Of a stretch of DNA of 64,000 nucleotides, positions 17,003 through 26,100 are shown piece after piece (position 1 is the first letter of the stretch; every line of letters begins with the position of its first letter). The notes beneath the pieces were generated by a model. The model did not search any database. It saw only the letters and a program-made list of their open reading frames with translations, and had not been told where the DNA came from. Position numbers and translations under genes: made by a program. Origin of the DNA: Dyella_B acidisoli (GTDB taxonomy: Bacteria > Pseudomonadota > Gammaproteobacteria > Xanthomonadales > Rhodanobacteraceae); NCBI RefSeq assembly GCF_049532895.1, contig NZ_CP064031.1, forward strand, positions 5,084,001 to 5,148,000, in the 5' to 3' direction.

Positions 17003-17356
17003 TCATCCAGGCACCGGCAAGCACGGCATGATTTCAATCGAATCACCCGGAAACAGCGTGAAGTGAGGGTGGCCTTCAAACAGCTTCGCCGCATCCTCGT
17101 GCGACTCAGCCTGTACGACCGTAAAGCCCGCCAATTCATTCTTGGTTTTTTCGATGCCGCGCTTGGACGTGCGCAAGGTCTTGCCTACCGGCGCGCCGAT
17201 TTCAACGATCGAATCCTGATTGGCTTCGACCCACTTTTTCCAGGCCGCTAGGCCCGCTTTTTCACGTTTTTGACGCGCACTCTCGCTCAATGCGTTCCAT
17301 CCGGACTCGTTCATTGAAGCCTCGGTACCGATGTAAACCGCCAGAAATCGTTGCAT
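17003..17356 (-). CDS. YCII-related domain protein
   Basis: 117 residues from the ATG at 17356, with CTGGAG seven bases upstream; the longer frame begins in intergenic sequence. MQRFLAVYIGTEASMNESGW, the central AWKKWVEANQDSIVEIGAPV and the C-terminal SHEDAAKLFEGHPHFTLFPG followed by IEIMPC follow the ferredoxin-like YCII/DGPF layout, in which a conserved His-Pro region near HPHFTL forms a putative active site. No function can be assigned. It stands alone. Confidence 0.75.
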   Translation of the reverse strand: MQRFLAVYIGTEASMNESGWNALSESARQKREKAGLAAWKKWVEANQDSIVEIGAPVGKTLRTSKRGIEKTKNELAGFTVVQAESHEDAAKLFEGHPHFTLFPGDSIEIMPCLPVPG

Positions 17357-17612
17357 GACTCGCTCCAGGTTCGTACAGGGAAAAGGGGTTGCCTGGACCA
17401 ACTCCAGCTTTTGCGTGGAGTGTCCTGATATCCCGACGAACCATCGAGCGCAAAATCGACAGACGCCAGGAGTCAGGTTTTACGGACTGGCCGAGCAGAT
17501 GGGGCTTAGCGATTTAAGTACTTAAGGCCCCTGAGTTTTTTCAGCCGTCATTGCCTGCACGAACGGAGCGCTCTATTTCACCTTGCCTTATCCGAGCCAG
17601 CATCACCTATCG

Positions 17613-18380
17613 ATGGATATGGTCACGGCAACCTTCCGCTTTTACGAGGAGTTGAACGACTTTCTTGCGCCTGCCCTCCGTCGGCGCGAATTCGAGCGAC
17701 GCTGCGCGCGTGCCGCAACCACCAAACACATGATCGAAGCGCTCGGCGTGCCACACACCGAAGTTGAACTGGTGCTCGTCAACGGCGAATCCACCGGCTT
17801 CAACTACCTTCTGTGCGACGGCGATCGCGTGGCGGTGTACCCCAAATTCGAAGCGCTAGACATCACGCCTCTGTTGCACGTCCGCGCACAACCCTTGCGC
17901 GTAACGCGCTTCGTAGCCGATGCCCACATGGGTGGCCTTGCGCACCTGCTTCGAATGTGCGGCTTCGACACCCTGTACGACAACCATTTCGAGGACGACC
18001 GCATCCTAGAACTATCGCTGCAGGAAGAGCGCATCATCCTTACTCGAGACAGAGAACTGCTCAAGCGACGCGAAGTCACGCATGGATGCTATGTGCATGC
18101 ATTGAAGTCGCCGCAGCAATTACGCGAAGTCATTGCGCGGCTGGACTTGAGTGCCAGCGCACGGCCGTTCACGCTATGCCTGGACTGCAACGCCCCGCTG
18201 CATGATATCGACAAGGCTTTTCTGCATCAGCGCGTGCCTGCGAGCGTATTGGAACGTCAGAATCACTTCGTCACGTGTAACCAATGCCATCGCGTGTATT
18301 GGGAAGGCTCGCATTGGCAACATATGCGGGAATATCTGCGAGCGATTGCAGGCGTTGAGGAGCCCTGTAGGTTGGGGTGA
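17613..18380 (+). CDS. Mut7-C RNase domain protein with N-terminal ubiquitin-like fold
   Basis: 255 residues if the ATG at 17613 is used; an ATG at 17619 and a TTG at 17583 are alternatives and no clear Shine-Dalgarno sequence decides. Residues about 3-80 (TATFRFYEELNDFL...VELVLVNGESTGF...DGDRVAVYP) are a beta-grasp, ThiS/MoaD-like domain. The Mut7-C (PIN-like) RNase domain follows: FVADAHMGGLAHLLRMCGFD with its conserved Asp, ILTRDRELLKRR, and a C-terminal zinc ribbon CLDCNAPL...CNQCHRVYW. This architecture is a recognised, mostly uncharacterised family of predicted RNases. The last codons and the stop lie inside the adjacent palindromic repeat. Confidence 0.88.
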   Translation: MDMVTATFRFYEELNDFLAPALRRREFERRCARAATTKHMIEALGVPHTEVELVLVNGESTGFNYLLCDGDRVAVYPKFEALDITPLLHVRAQPLRVTRFVADAHMGGLAHLLRMCGFDTLYDNHFEDDRILELSLQEERIILTRDRELLKRREVTHGCYVHALKSPQQLREVIARLDLSASARPFTLCLDCNAPLHDIDKAFLHQRVPASVLERQNHFVTCNQCHRVYWEGSHWQHMREYLRAIAGVEEPCRLG

Positions 18381-18438
18381 TAACCCCAACATTGCCATGT
18401 ATGCGTATGGCGATGTTGGGGTTTTCATTCCAGCCTAT
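18367..18438. repeat. AACCCCAACAT palindromic repeat, copy 2
   Basis: GTAGGTTGGGGTGATAACCC at the left pairs with ...GGGGTTTTCATTCCAGCCTA at the right around a central GCCATGTATGCGTATGGC. It overlaps the final codons of the Mut7-C gene (stop at 18380). The stretch 18439-18676 has no gene and may be the non-coding end of the IS110 element. Confidence 0.85.
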
Positions 18439-18676
18439 GTATGGACTCGCCCCCTTCGTCAACCGCTTTTTTCATCCCCGAATGCCGGCTGCATCTATGT
18501 ATGAGGCCTCACCAAGGTGGCAAGGTGTGCCACGGGCCATCATCGTGTGAGCTCGCGCTAGGCCGATTACGTGAAGACCTCAAGGGCCGGTAGGCTGGTA
18601 GGCTTGTCTGCGCGACGGTCTGACCTGGGTTCGAAGATATCCAGCAGCGGTTGAGCGATTCGCTCGGGGAAAAGCG

Positions 18677-19729
18677 TCAACACGACATAGCCGCCTCCGT
18701 GTGATAGTCACCCTCTTGGGTCAGCATGGCCCACACCACGCGCACGTTGTGGTTGGCCACGCGCACCGCCGCGCCTTTTGCACCATGGCGTTCTTGCCAG
18801 TGTCGGATGCGGCATGAGAGGGCATCGGTGGCGTCCTTACGCAGGTGTTGCACCAACGAATGAGCCCCTTCCATGAACAAGCTACGTAAATACGCATCAC
18901 CACGTCGACTCATCTTGCCCAGGTGGGTGCGTCCACCGGTGCTGTGCTGCTCGGGCACCACACCCAAATAGGCAGCGCAGTAGCGACTGTTCTTGAAGCG
19001 GGCCGGATCGAGCCCTTTGCCAACGATCGCGGTGGCGGTGATCGGGCCGATACCCGGAATCGTGCACAAACGCCGAGCCGTTGCATCACTGCGAACCCGT
19101 GCCTTCAGGCATTCGGCGACCTTGTCGATACGTGCGCTCAGGCTGTGCCATTCGCTCACCCACTCCTCGACCAGCCCTCTCACGGCATCCGGTACGGGGC
19201 ACGCTCCACGCAAGACCTGATCGGCCAGCGCGTTCAGTGCGGTGGCTCCGCGTCCGGCCGCCCAACCTTGCTCCAGTAGCACGCTGCGCAACTGGTTGCA
19301 CACCCGCGTGCGTCGGCTCACCCAGCCTGCACGTGCCCGGTGCTGCGCTTGCAGGGCCAACTGCTCCACCGTCTTGACCGGCACCGCGTGAATGTCGCCA
19401 TCGTGCATAGCACGCAAGATGGCGCGCGCATCATTGAGGTCGTTCTTCATGCGATGGCCGTGTGCCTTCACGCTGTTGGCCGGCAGAACCTTCACGCGGA
19501 TGCCACGCGCCAGCAAACGACGGGCCCACGCTTGGGCACCTGGGCCGGTTTCCATGCCCACGCACATCGGCGCATTCAGTCGATCAAGGAAGCTTTCAAA
19601 GGCTTTGCGCGAACCAATGCGCCGGTGCCAGCACTCTTGTCCGAACCGATCGGCCGCCACAACTTCGAACACATGCTTGGCCAGATCGATGGCCAACTCA
19701 GCCGCTTCATTGGGAGTACGCTGTTTCAT
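18677..19729 (-). CDS. IS110-family transposase (DEDD recombinase)
   Basis: 350 residues from the ATG at 19729; upstream codons are intergenic. The N-terminal RuvC-like DEDD domain carries LAIDLAKHVFEVV (D), CVGMETGPGAQAWARRL (E) and KNDLNDARAI (DD). The C-terminal transposase_20 domain has LCTIPGIGPITATAIVGKGL and the Ser-containing LGVVPEQHSTGGRTHLGKMS. The gene is intact. IS110 elements lack classical terminal inverted repeats and DDE chemistry, and use a bridge RNA from a non-coding end of the element. The element's ends could not be fixed from this sequence. Confidence 0.95.
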   Translation of the reverse strand: MKQRTPNEAAELAIDLAKHVFEVVAADRFGQECWHRRIGSRKAFESFLDRLNAPMCVGMETGPGAQAWARRLLARGIRVKVLPANSVKAHGHRMKNDLNDARAILRAMHDGDIHAVPVKTVEQLALQAQHRARAGWVSRRTRVCNQLRSVLLEQGWAAGRGATALNALADQVLRGACPVPDAVRGLVEEWVSEWHSLSARIDKVAECLKARVRSDATARRLCTIPGIGPITATAIVGKGLDPARFKNSRYCAAYLGVVPEQHSTGGRTHLGKMSRRGDAYLRSLFMEGAHSLVQHLRKDATDALSCRIRHWQERHGAKGAAVRVANHNVRVVWAMLTQEGDYHTEAAMSC

Positions 19730-19820
19730 GGACTCGCCCTCGCTCGTTACAGAACGGTGGATAGTTTTACTCTCCACCGCTGGCCCATGAGGCCTTATTT
19801 AGCGCGGGGGCGAGTCCATG
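19727..19820. promoter_or_regulatory. Inverted repeat upstream of the IS110 transposase
   Basis: CATGGACTCGCCC at 19727-19739 and GGGCGAGTCCATG at 19808-19820 are exact 13-bp reverse complements that bracket the likely promoter region; the second merges into the palindrome CATGTAATTACATG (19817-19830). It may belong to the element's left end or to a regulatory structure. Confidence 0.5.
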
Positions 19821-20045
19821 TAATTACATGGGCATTTGCGCGTCCCATAAAGCACGAGTCAAGATGCGCTTTCCGGTTGGCGGGAAACTTGGGAAAGTTT
19901 CAGGGCTGGAATCCCCATTTTGTGGACATCGTTCCTAGCGTTTGTCACAGTCATCAGCATCCGTCTTCCACGCTCTTGCCCATCATCCGGTGGTGAAGCA
20001 CCATCCGAATGCTTCGCATGGCTCATCTACCCAGGGGAAAGGAAT

Positions 20046-21188
20046 ATGGCGCAACCGATCGTAACTGGCTTGTCCGGAAATGAGATCTATTGCATGCAGC
20101 TGAAGGGCTTGAAACCCAGCGGCATCGTGGTGGGCAATAGCGTTCAATCGATGGGATTTCTTGGCGGCGTATCCTCAGCTTTTCGTGGCGCAATAGGAGG
20201 CGAGGTTTCTGCTGTTACCTCGATGATCCATGACGGACGCGAGGCGGCCTTCGAACGCATGGCTGACGAAGCGCGGCGCGAAGGCGTGCACGGCGTGGTC
20301 GGCGTTTCGTCCGACCTGCGCAATCTCGCGGGCAATTCCGAATTTCTTTTTGTCGGCTCGGGGGTCGTCGGCAGTACAGGCGCAAAGTCGTTTACCAGCG
20401 CAGGCGATGCTCAGGAACTCTATTGCCACATGGATGCGGGCTATCAGCCGCTCCAATTCGTGTTTGGCAACATCGCCTATTCCGTAGGCGCGGTGGGTGG
20501 AATAGTCGGCAACCTGAAAACCATGGTTCGCGGCGAAATTCGTGAGTTCAGCGACATCTTCAACGCAACCCGTCATCGCGCGTTGGATCGCCTGGTGAGT
20601 CAAGCAAGAAAAGCCGGTGCCAATGCAGTGGTCGGCGTCAGAACCAACGTCATGAAATTCGTCGGATTCCACGAGATGTATATGACGGGGACCGCGTCCT
20701 TTCATCCCGACCTGCCTGCCGAATGCAAGACCTACCCCGTTACAAGTGATTTGACGGGTGAAGAACTGTGGTCCATGACGAGCCTTGGCTACGCTCCGAT
20801 CAAGCTGCTTATTTCGACCTCGGTTTATTCCTTGGGCGCTGTCGGCAGCTTGAAGGCCATGTTCAAGGGATTCGTCAAAGGCGAAATTAGCGATCTGACC
20901 ACCTTGATCTATGACGCGAGAGAAAATGCCTTCGACCGTTTAAGGAAGGACGCGGCAGCGGTTCACGCTGAGGAAATCGTCGGCATCAAGACCTACATCA
21001 TCGAACTCAATCCGGGACTGATCGAAATCGTTGCAGTAGGAACAGCCGTACAGAAACTATCAGGCGTCAAAGTCGCCACGCCTTCGCTCCCTGCCCAAGC
21101 CATCATTCGCGACAAGGACACCTGGCTGAGCGGTGAAAGCGGATTCGGGCTTCAGTCGACACGCGCCGGTGGCTCGGTAAGTTCGTAA
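20046..21188 (+). CDS. Triple YbjQ-like (putative heavy-metal-binding) repeat protein
   Basis: 380 residues from the ATG at 20046, preceded by AAAGGAAT; the longer frame runs into intergenic sequence. Three successive units of about 115-120 residues share the same layout: a Gly-rich segment such as VVGNSVQSMGFLGG, FGNIAYSVGAVGG or ISTSVYSLGAVGS, then GGEVSAV / RGEIREF / KGEISDL, an Ala/Arg helix (DGREAAFERMADEA, NATRHRALDRLVSQA, DARENAFDRLRKDA) and a VVGV or IVGI strand. This matches YbjQ/DUF74, which forms pentamers and is named heavy-metal binding, though the function is unproven. Single-copy YbjQ proteins are about 105 residues, so a three-unit fusion is unusual. No signal peptide or membrane span. 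Confidence 0.8.
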   Translation: MAQPIVTGLSGNEIYCMQLKGLKPSGIVVGNSVQSMGFLGGVSSAFRGAIGGEVSAVTSMIHDGREAAFERMADEARREGVHGVVGVSSDLRNLAGNSEFLFVGSGVVGSTGAKSFTSAGDAQELYCHMDAGYQPLQFVFGNIAYSVGAVGGIVGNLKTMVRGEIREFSDIFNATRHRALDRLVSQARKAGANAVVGVRTNVMKFVGFHEMYMTGTASFHPDLPAECKTYPVTSDLTGEELWSMTSLGYAPIKLLISTSVYSLGAVGSLKAMFKGFVKGEISDLTTLIYDARENAFDRLRKDAAAVHAEEIVGIKTYIIELNPGLIEIVAVGTAVQKLSGVKVATPSLPAQAIIRDKDTWLSGESGFGLQSTRAGGSVSS

Positions 21189-21254
21189 GTTGGGATGAGA
21201 ACCCCACCATCGCGATGTATGCATGGCAATGTTGGGGTTCTCACCCCAACCTAC
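21185..21254. repeat. AACCCCAACAT palindromic repeat, copy 3
   Basis: GTAAGTTGGGATGAGAACCC at the left, CAATGTTGGGGTTCTCACCC CAACCTAC at the right, around GCGATGTATGC. It starts inside the last codons of the YbjQ-repeat gene and follows its stop at 21188. Confidence 0.85.
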
Positions 21255-21339
21255 ATTGAACTGAAGTGGGTCAGAGTGCGCTTTCCGACATTATCTGTTG
21301 GAAGTCCACGTCGCCTCTGTTTTGCCCCTGTCTTGATTC

Positions 21340-21816
21340 TCACTCGACTGCAAACAAAGCTCCGCTGCCGTCGCGATATACATGGACGCCGTGATCGTCG
21401 GGGACATCCGGCAGATGGAGCGGCTCATCGTTCCAGTAGTCATCTTTCGCGAATGTAGGCGATGAAAAGTCGAAGCCGTGATTGCGAGAAACGTAGAACA
21501 GTATCGTGTCGTCGTCAGTCGTGATCGTAATGCCCCAAACATCCAACCGATGACCTTCGCGCTTGCTGTTGTCATGTATGGACCAGAATTCTGGAATCAG
21601 CATGCGTGAATACTCCTCGGCTTTCGCCGTGACATCGGGAATAGTCACCCATATGTTGTAGAGCATGGGTTCGACTTCGTTGGCGCATGCTTTGCACGCT
21701 TCACGATGCTTGCACTGGACCCAGACCAATCTCTGACCGATTTGATATTCGGATCGGAAATAACCATCTTTGTCGGAATAGGTGCCGAGCAGGCCGTCAA
21801 GTCGGAGTTTTTCCAT
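21340..21816 (-). CDS. Hypothetical protein, acidic, possible Cys cluster
   Basis: 158 residues from the ATG at 21816; the frame remains open for 20 codons upstream and no clear Shine-Dalgarno sequence supports either start. No family recognised. There is a short Cys cluster (QCKHREACKACANEVEP, C-x6-C-x2-C) and the C-terminal half is rich in Asp and aromatic residues (ITTDDDTILFYVSRNHGFD). No signal peptide or membrane span. It lies downstream of the small exported protein, both on the minus strand, with a hairpin between them, so they may be separate units. Confidence 0.5.
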   Translation of the reverse strand: MEKLRLDGLLGTYSDKDGYFRSEYQIGQRLVWVQCKHREACKACANEVEPMLYNIWVTIPDVTAKAEEYSRMLIPEFWSIHDNSKREGHRLDVWGITITTDDDTILFYVSRNHGFDFSSPTFAKDDYWNDEPLHLPDVPDDHGVHVYRDGSGALFAVE

Positions 21817-21844
21817 ATTGAACAGCACTGAGTTCGTTAAAGAG

Positions 21845-21891
21845 CGGGGGTAGGTTCGCCTACTGGCAAAACTCAACCCACCCCCGTTTTT
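21845..21891 (+). terminator. Terminator-like hairpin
   Basis: CGGGGGTAGGTT at 21845-21856 pairs with AACCCACCCCCG at 21875-21886 (11 of 12 bases) and is followed on the plus strand by TTTTT (21887-21891). The T tract points to the plus strand, though both neighbours read on the minus strand; it may also slow minus-strand transcription after the gene ending at 21922. Confidence 0.5.
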
Positions 21892-21921
21892 AGTTATTAC
21901 CGGTGCAATCGATCAACAAGC

Positions 21922-22428
21922 TTATTTCAAGTCACCTAGCAGACCATTCATGCCGGGGGTAACCATCCATTCGGCAATGTCCTCGCCCAGCTCCTTATTC
22001 ACACGATCAAGAACCCCGCAATTTCCCTTGAACTGACCGAAGGCGCCACCCATCGAGACGCGACGGGCCTTGAAGTTTCCGACCAATTTTCCGTCTTGAT
22101 ACAAACTGCCCTTTACTGACATCGATTTGTGATGCCCGATAAAGGCGTTGCCATCGGATACGGCACTGGTGATTTCCATGGTGATGACACGACCCGGAGT
22201 ACTGGAGCTCAGATCGGCCATGCGCGTAACCGCCATCCCACGCTTTTGCGCATTCTCCACCACGTATTGGGACAGATTTTCGCCAAGATGGCATTCGGTT
22301 TTTACCGAGCCGGAAATCTCGGCATCTTCGTTTAAAGGTATGGCCTGCTGAATGGTCACACTGTCTGCCGCGAAAGCGGAATGACAGAAGAGCGGGAATA
22401 TCACAGCCAGGAAAAGCAATTTCTTCAT
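21922..22428 (-). CDS. Small exported protein of unknown function
   Basis: 168 residues; ATG at 22428 follows AAGGGGACATAA. The N-terminus MKKLLFLAVIFPLFCHSAFA is a standard signal peptide with an AFA-AD cleavage site, so the mature protein is periplasmic or secreted. It has two Cys residues (TECHLGEN and GNCGVLD) that could form a disulfide. The layout is reminiscent of small DUF4410-like lipid-free periplasmic proteins (VITMEITSAVSDGNAF, KLVGNFKARRVSMGG) but I do not recognise it securely. A strong terminator lies upstream, so it is not cotranscribed with the cdiA-like gene. Confidence 0.7.
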   Translation of the reverse strand: MKKLLFLAVIFPLFCHSAFAADSVTIQQAIPLNEDAEISGSVKTECHLGENLSQYVVENAQKRGMAVTRMADLSSSTPGRVITMEITSAVSDGNAFIGHHKSMSVKGSLYQDGKLVGNFKARRVSMGGAFGQFKGNCGVLDRVNKELGEDIAEWMVTPGMNGLLGDLK

Positions 22429-22537
22429 TTATGTCCCCTTTTTTCGAGACCGTCGTGGTCTCAAGTCCAATTGTGCCAAAACGGAACCAACTCACTCTTA
22501 CCTCTATTCTGCCAAAAGGGGCTCCCAAAAGCGGCCG

Positions 22538-22579
22538 AAAAAAAGGCCGTGGGTAGTTAAGCCACTTTAACTACCCACG
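22538..22579 (-). terminator. Strong rho-independent terminator closing the cdi-like operon
   Basis: CGTGGGTAGTTAA (22548-22560) and TTAACTACCCACG (22567-22579) form a perfect 13-bp stem with a 6-base loop; in the minus direction it is followed by GGCC and then seven T residues (22544-22538). It lies 50 bp after the stop of the candidate immunity gene. Confidence 0.9.
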
Positions 22580-22628
22580 ACCCCTTTTCGCGTTTGGACC
22601 GTCCTTGGAAGTGAAACCCGCTCAATCA

Positions 22629-23102
22629 TTAGCGCCAAAACGCATTGTTGAAGTCATGTTGATACTCGTCGACTTCGTCGTTTGACCACACATGACGATC
22701 CACCTTATCAATTAGGAGGCTTGCGCCAGGGCGCTCTTCGTTAGGATAGATTTTGTCGAATATCCAGTACATTGGGTTATGTTCGTCATTGCGCCACGAA
22801 AAGACGACGGACACTCCTTCTGGCAAGTTCACAGATGAAGCAACTTGTATAGCTTCATCGGAGCTTATAACAGCTTCCTCTCTATATTTCGTAGGTACGC
22901 TTAGGGACGGAACGCGAACATCTCTTAACCGCATAACGGCCATCATCGCCTGCATTCTTCTGATATTTAGCCCAAGAAATCCGCTGTAGTCCTTGTCGAT
23001 ATCTACATTAAAATTGATATCGCGAATGATCTTGAAAGCATCCTCTATCACCAAGCCTTTAGTCACCCGCGGAAGATAAATATCGCAGCTTTGATAATTC
23101 AT
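22629..23102 (-). CDS. Candidate immunity protein for the CdiA-like toxin
   Basis: 157 residues, no recognised family, no signal peptide or membrane segment. It begins 16 bp after the stop codon of the giant exoprotein and ends just before a strong terminator, which is exactly where cdiI genes sit. It is acidic with many Asp/Glu (IRDINFNVDIDKDYSG, SNDEVDEYQHDFNNAF), and its base composition is visibly AT-richer than the body of the exoprotein gene, like the toxin-encoding end. The role as an immunity protein that neutralises the C-terminal peptidase domain in the cytoplasm of sibling cells is inferred from position and composition only. Confidence 0.7.
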   Translation of the reverse strand: MNYQSCDIYLPRVTKGLVIEDAFKIIRDINFNVDIDKDYSGFLGLNIRRMQAMMAVMRLRDVRVPSLSVPTKYREEAVISSDEAIQVASSVNLPEGVSVVFSWRNDEHNPMYWIFDKIYPNEERPGASLLIDKVDRHVWSNDEVDEYQHDFNNAFWR

Positions 23103-23118
23103 AGTAGATAACCTGGTG

Positions 23119-26100
23119 TTACGGAGTTTTTATGAATACTGCCTGTCCAGTCATAGACTTATCTAGAGCAGAGACAGGAACAGAATATGATGATCCAACC
23201 CCTGGTGGCCATGGATCACGGATAAATGCCATTCCGCCAGAGATCTCATCTACTACCACCGCATGAATTGAACCTGCTCCGGTCTTGACGTTGACAATTG
23301 CTGTGCTGCCAGCTGCCGTCTCGGCTGCGATGGAGTCAGCTGTTGCCCCCGTCACGAAAGACGAACTTCCTTGATAGCCCAACTGCTGAAGCCCTCCTGG
23401 GATACTAGCCAAGCTAGTGCCATCTGTATTGCTCGTTCCAATCGCTGCACGGACGTATGCTTCTGGCATATCTGAGGTAGCCGCCATCCTCACACAACCC
23501 GCGACACAAGAATTACTTTCCAATTGCCCTAGCAAAGGCCCTGTAGGCTGATAAATGCCCTTAACTACATTCGGGAACACTTGCTCTCCATTTCCCGCTA
23601 TTTGACCTAATGCTGCGTCGTAAGTACTGGATGCTGCCCTCCCAACGTCTAGCAATCCACCCTCAAGCGCAGCCGGTCCGAACAACAGAATCGACTGCCC
23701 TGCCGCGTCCATATACTTGCCGTCCGCCAGCGACACGCCAATTGAACCGACCGGATTCAACTGCAGAAGTGGTTTGAGGGCCTGCAAATACGCAACTTGA
23801 TTCAATTCGCTTTCAGTCAGCGTCTGCCCTTGATCTACTTTTCGATACAACGCTGCTAGCGTCGCATTGTCGCGTATCTGATCTGCAATGCTGGCATATT
23901 GATCCAAGTCAAAGCTTGCGCCTGTTTGATCTCCCAACCCATATTTGAGCGTCGTAAAGTGTGAAAGCAGGTAAGACGTCTTGTAGGGATCGGCGTAGAG
24001 ATTCCAGTTAGCCTTTTCAGCGTCAGTCGCGGTGAACACCTGCTCACCATTGGGCAATGCATATTGCGATGCATTAGCAGCCAACCACGCACGCGCCTCA
24101 CCATCATCCTGTCCCAGCTGCTGGGCCCATTGATTATCCACCTGCCGTAACGCCTGTTTGATTAACATCGTCTCAGCATCCGTTTGATCGATGGTCGCAT
24201 CTGGATGGGCTGCGTTGTAAGCGTCGACATACTTCTTTGCGAGATCACCGACGATCAATGACAACTCCGCTGGGTGCAGCTGCCGGTTGTACTGATCGCC
24301 CTGAATGGCGGTAGCTGCGCCCGCGCCACCACCGACAGATCCGCCGATGATTGCACTACCCAGTTGCATCAGCGCCTTGCCCTCTGACGAACTTGGATCG
24401 ATATGATTGCTGAGTAGGTAGTTCTGCATGGCGCCACTGGCTATCTCACCAGCGCTTGCTCCCAGCGCGCCCTGCAAAGCGTTGCCGCTACCTAACGCTG
24501 CGGTAGCCGCGCCAACCAATCCGTGTAGCAGAACCTTGTCCGCTCCCCCATCACTCCATGCCTGTAAATTTGTTTGTGCGCTGGTGATTGCAGCTTGGTC
24601 CCCACTCTTGCTTGCCTGGGCGAGATTTTCCGCTGCCTGCTTTTGCATGATGTAGGCAATATCGCCTACAGCGGTCATGCCAACCTGTCCGGCCAACATT
24701 CCCGCCTGCTGGTTCTGCGCAACCTTGTTGGGATCGAAGGTATTGGCCAGCCCATTCGCATCGCTCAAGCTGGGATTGCGGTTAAGGCCAGAGAGATCCT
24801 GTTTCGGATTGTCGCGCACAACGACCGTGCCTTGTGCGATGCCTGCCTGTGTCGTGCTGCTCTTGTTACTGTTTTGCGGAATGCCAATACCGCCGCTGAA
24901 ACCACTCATGCCCGACATGCTGCCCGTGCTCATGCCACCGCCCACGCTGATGCTTTCGGCGCTCGACTTGGCTTGGTTCTGGATATTGCTGTAGGTGAGG
25001 CTGCCGGTATCGAGGATGTTCTTGTCCACACTCGCAGTGCTGGCAACCACCGCGCCTTTCAGGTTGGTGTTGCCGCCAACGAGGAGGTCGAAGCCACCGT
25101 TGCCGGCTCCGATGCCGCTCATCTGCGTCACACTGGCGTAGTTGCTGTTCGCTTTGCTCGCAGACAGATTTCCGCTGACGCCCACACCTCCGTCGCTCCA
25201 GCCATACACCAACGTGATACCACCCTGGATGCTATGACTGGCGTAATCGTTGGTGTCCTGCTCACTGGCAACGTTGAGATTGCCGCCGATGTTGGCGAGC
25301 ACGGTGTTGCCAGTGGCTTGTGCACCCTTGATGGTGGTGTCGTTGCCGCTGAGCATGGTCAACGTGTTTTGTGCGCTGACGACACTATCTGTGTGCGTGG
25401 TGCCGTTGCCATGGGCGATGGCTTCGCCAGCCGCTGCACTGAGGTAAATGCCGGTGGTCTGACCAATGCTGATGCCCACTTCGCCGCTGGCGTTGTGGCT
25501 ATCGTTGCTTTGGGTGTGCTGTTCGGCCTGGCTGAGCAGGTTGATGTCGTGCGTGGCAGACAAGGTGACGTTGTTGCCATTGATCTGGCTGCCAACCACA
25601 TTGAGATCGCCGCCGGTGGCGGCAATGGTGACATCGCCGTTGCTGCTGATCTTGCTGCCGTAGGCCACGTCGTCGTGCGTCTTGCCGGTGGTGGTAGAGC
25701 TGCCGCCGCCAATACCGATATGCAGGCTGATGCCTGTGGACTTGCCGGCATCTTCAACCCCGCCGCCAACGCCACCGCCTGTGGCTGTGCTGCTATCCGT
25801 AAGCCCTTTTTGATAACCGCTCTGGAGAGCTCCAGGCGTATTTTCCAGCGCGTCCAGACCCGTGCCGTTCACATGCATTGCGTTGCCGGCGCCTGGCGAG
25901 AACAAGGTCTGCGCGGCCTGCATCGCGTAGAGCGCCTTCAGGCGTGAATCGCTACTGCTGCTGGTTGCGCCTTGCACATCCGCGGCCAAGGTTTGCGCCG
26001 TGCCAGCAACGCCACCACTCAGGCCTAGGCTGATGCCGCCCTGGCTTTGCTTCTGCGTCTGCGTGATGTCCTGGCTGCCCAACGCCGCATCGATCGTGAC

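Noticed and set aside
21340..22428. The two small minus-strand genes as further immunity genes of the cdi-like locus
   Set aside because: A strong terminator separates them from the operon and one has a signal peptide; an orphan toxin-immunity role is possible but unsupported.
24574..25947. Long plus-strand open frame (457 codons) opposite the exoprotein gene; likewise 31627-33132 (501 codons)
   Set aside because: They are antisense shadows of a repetitive GC-rich coding sequence, with repeated low-complexity composition and no Shine-Dalgarno sequence or motif.
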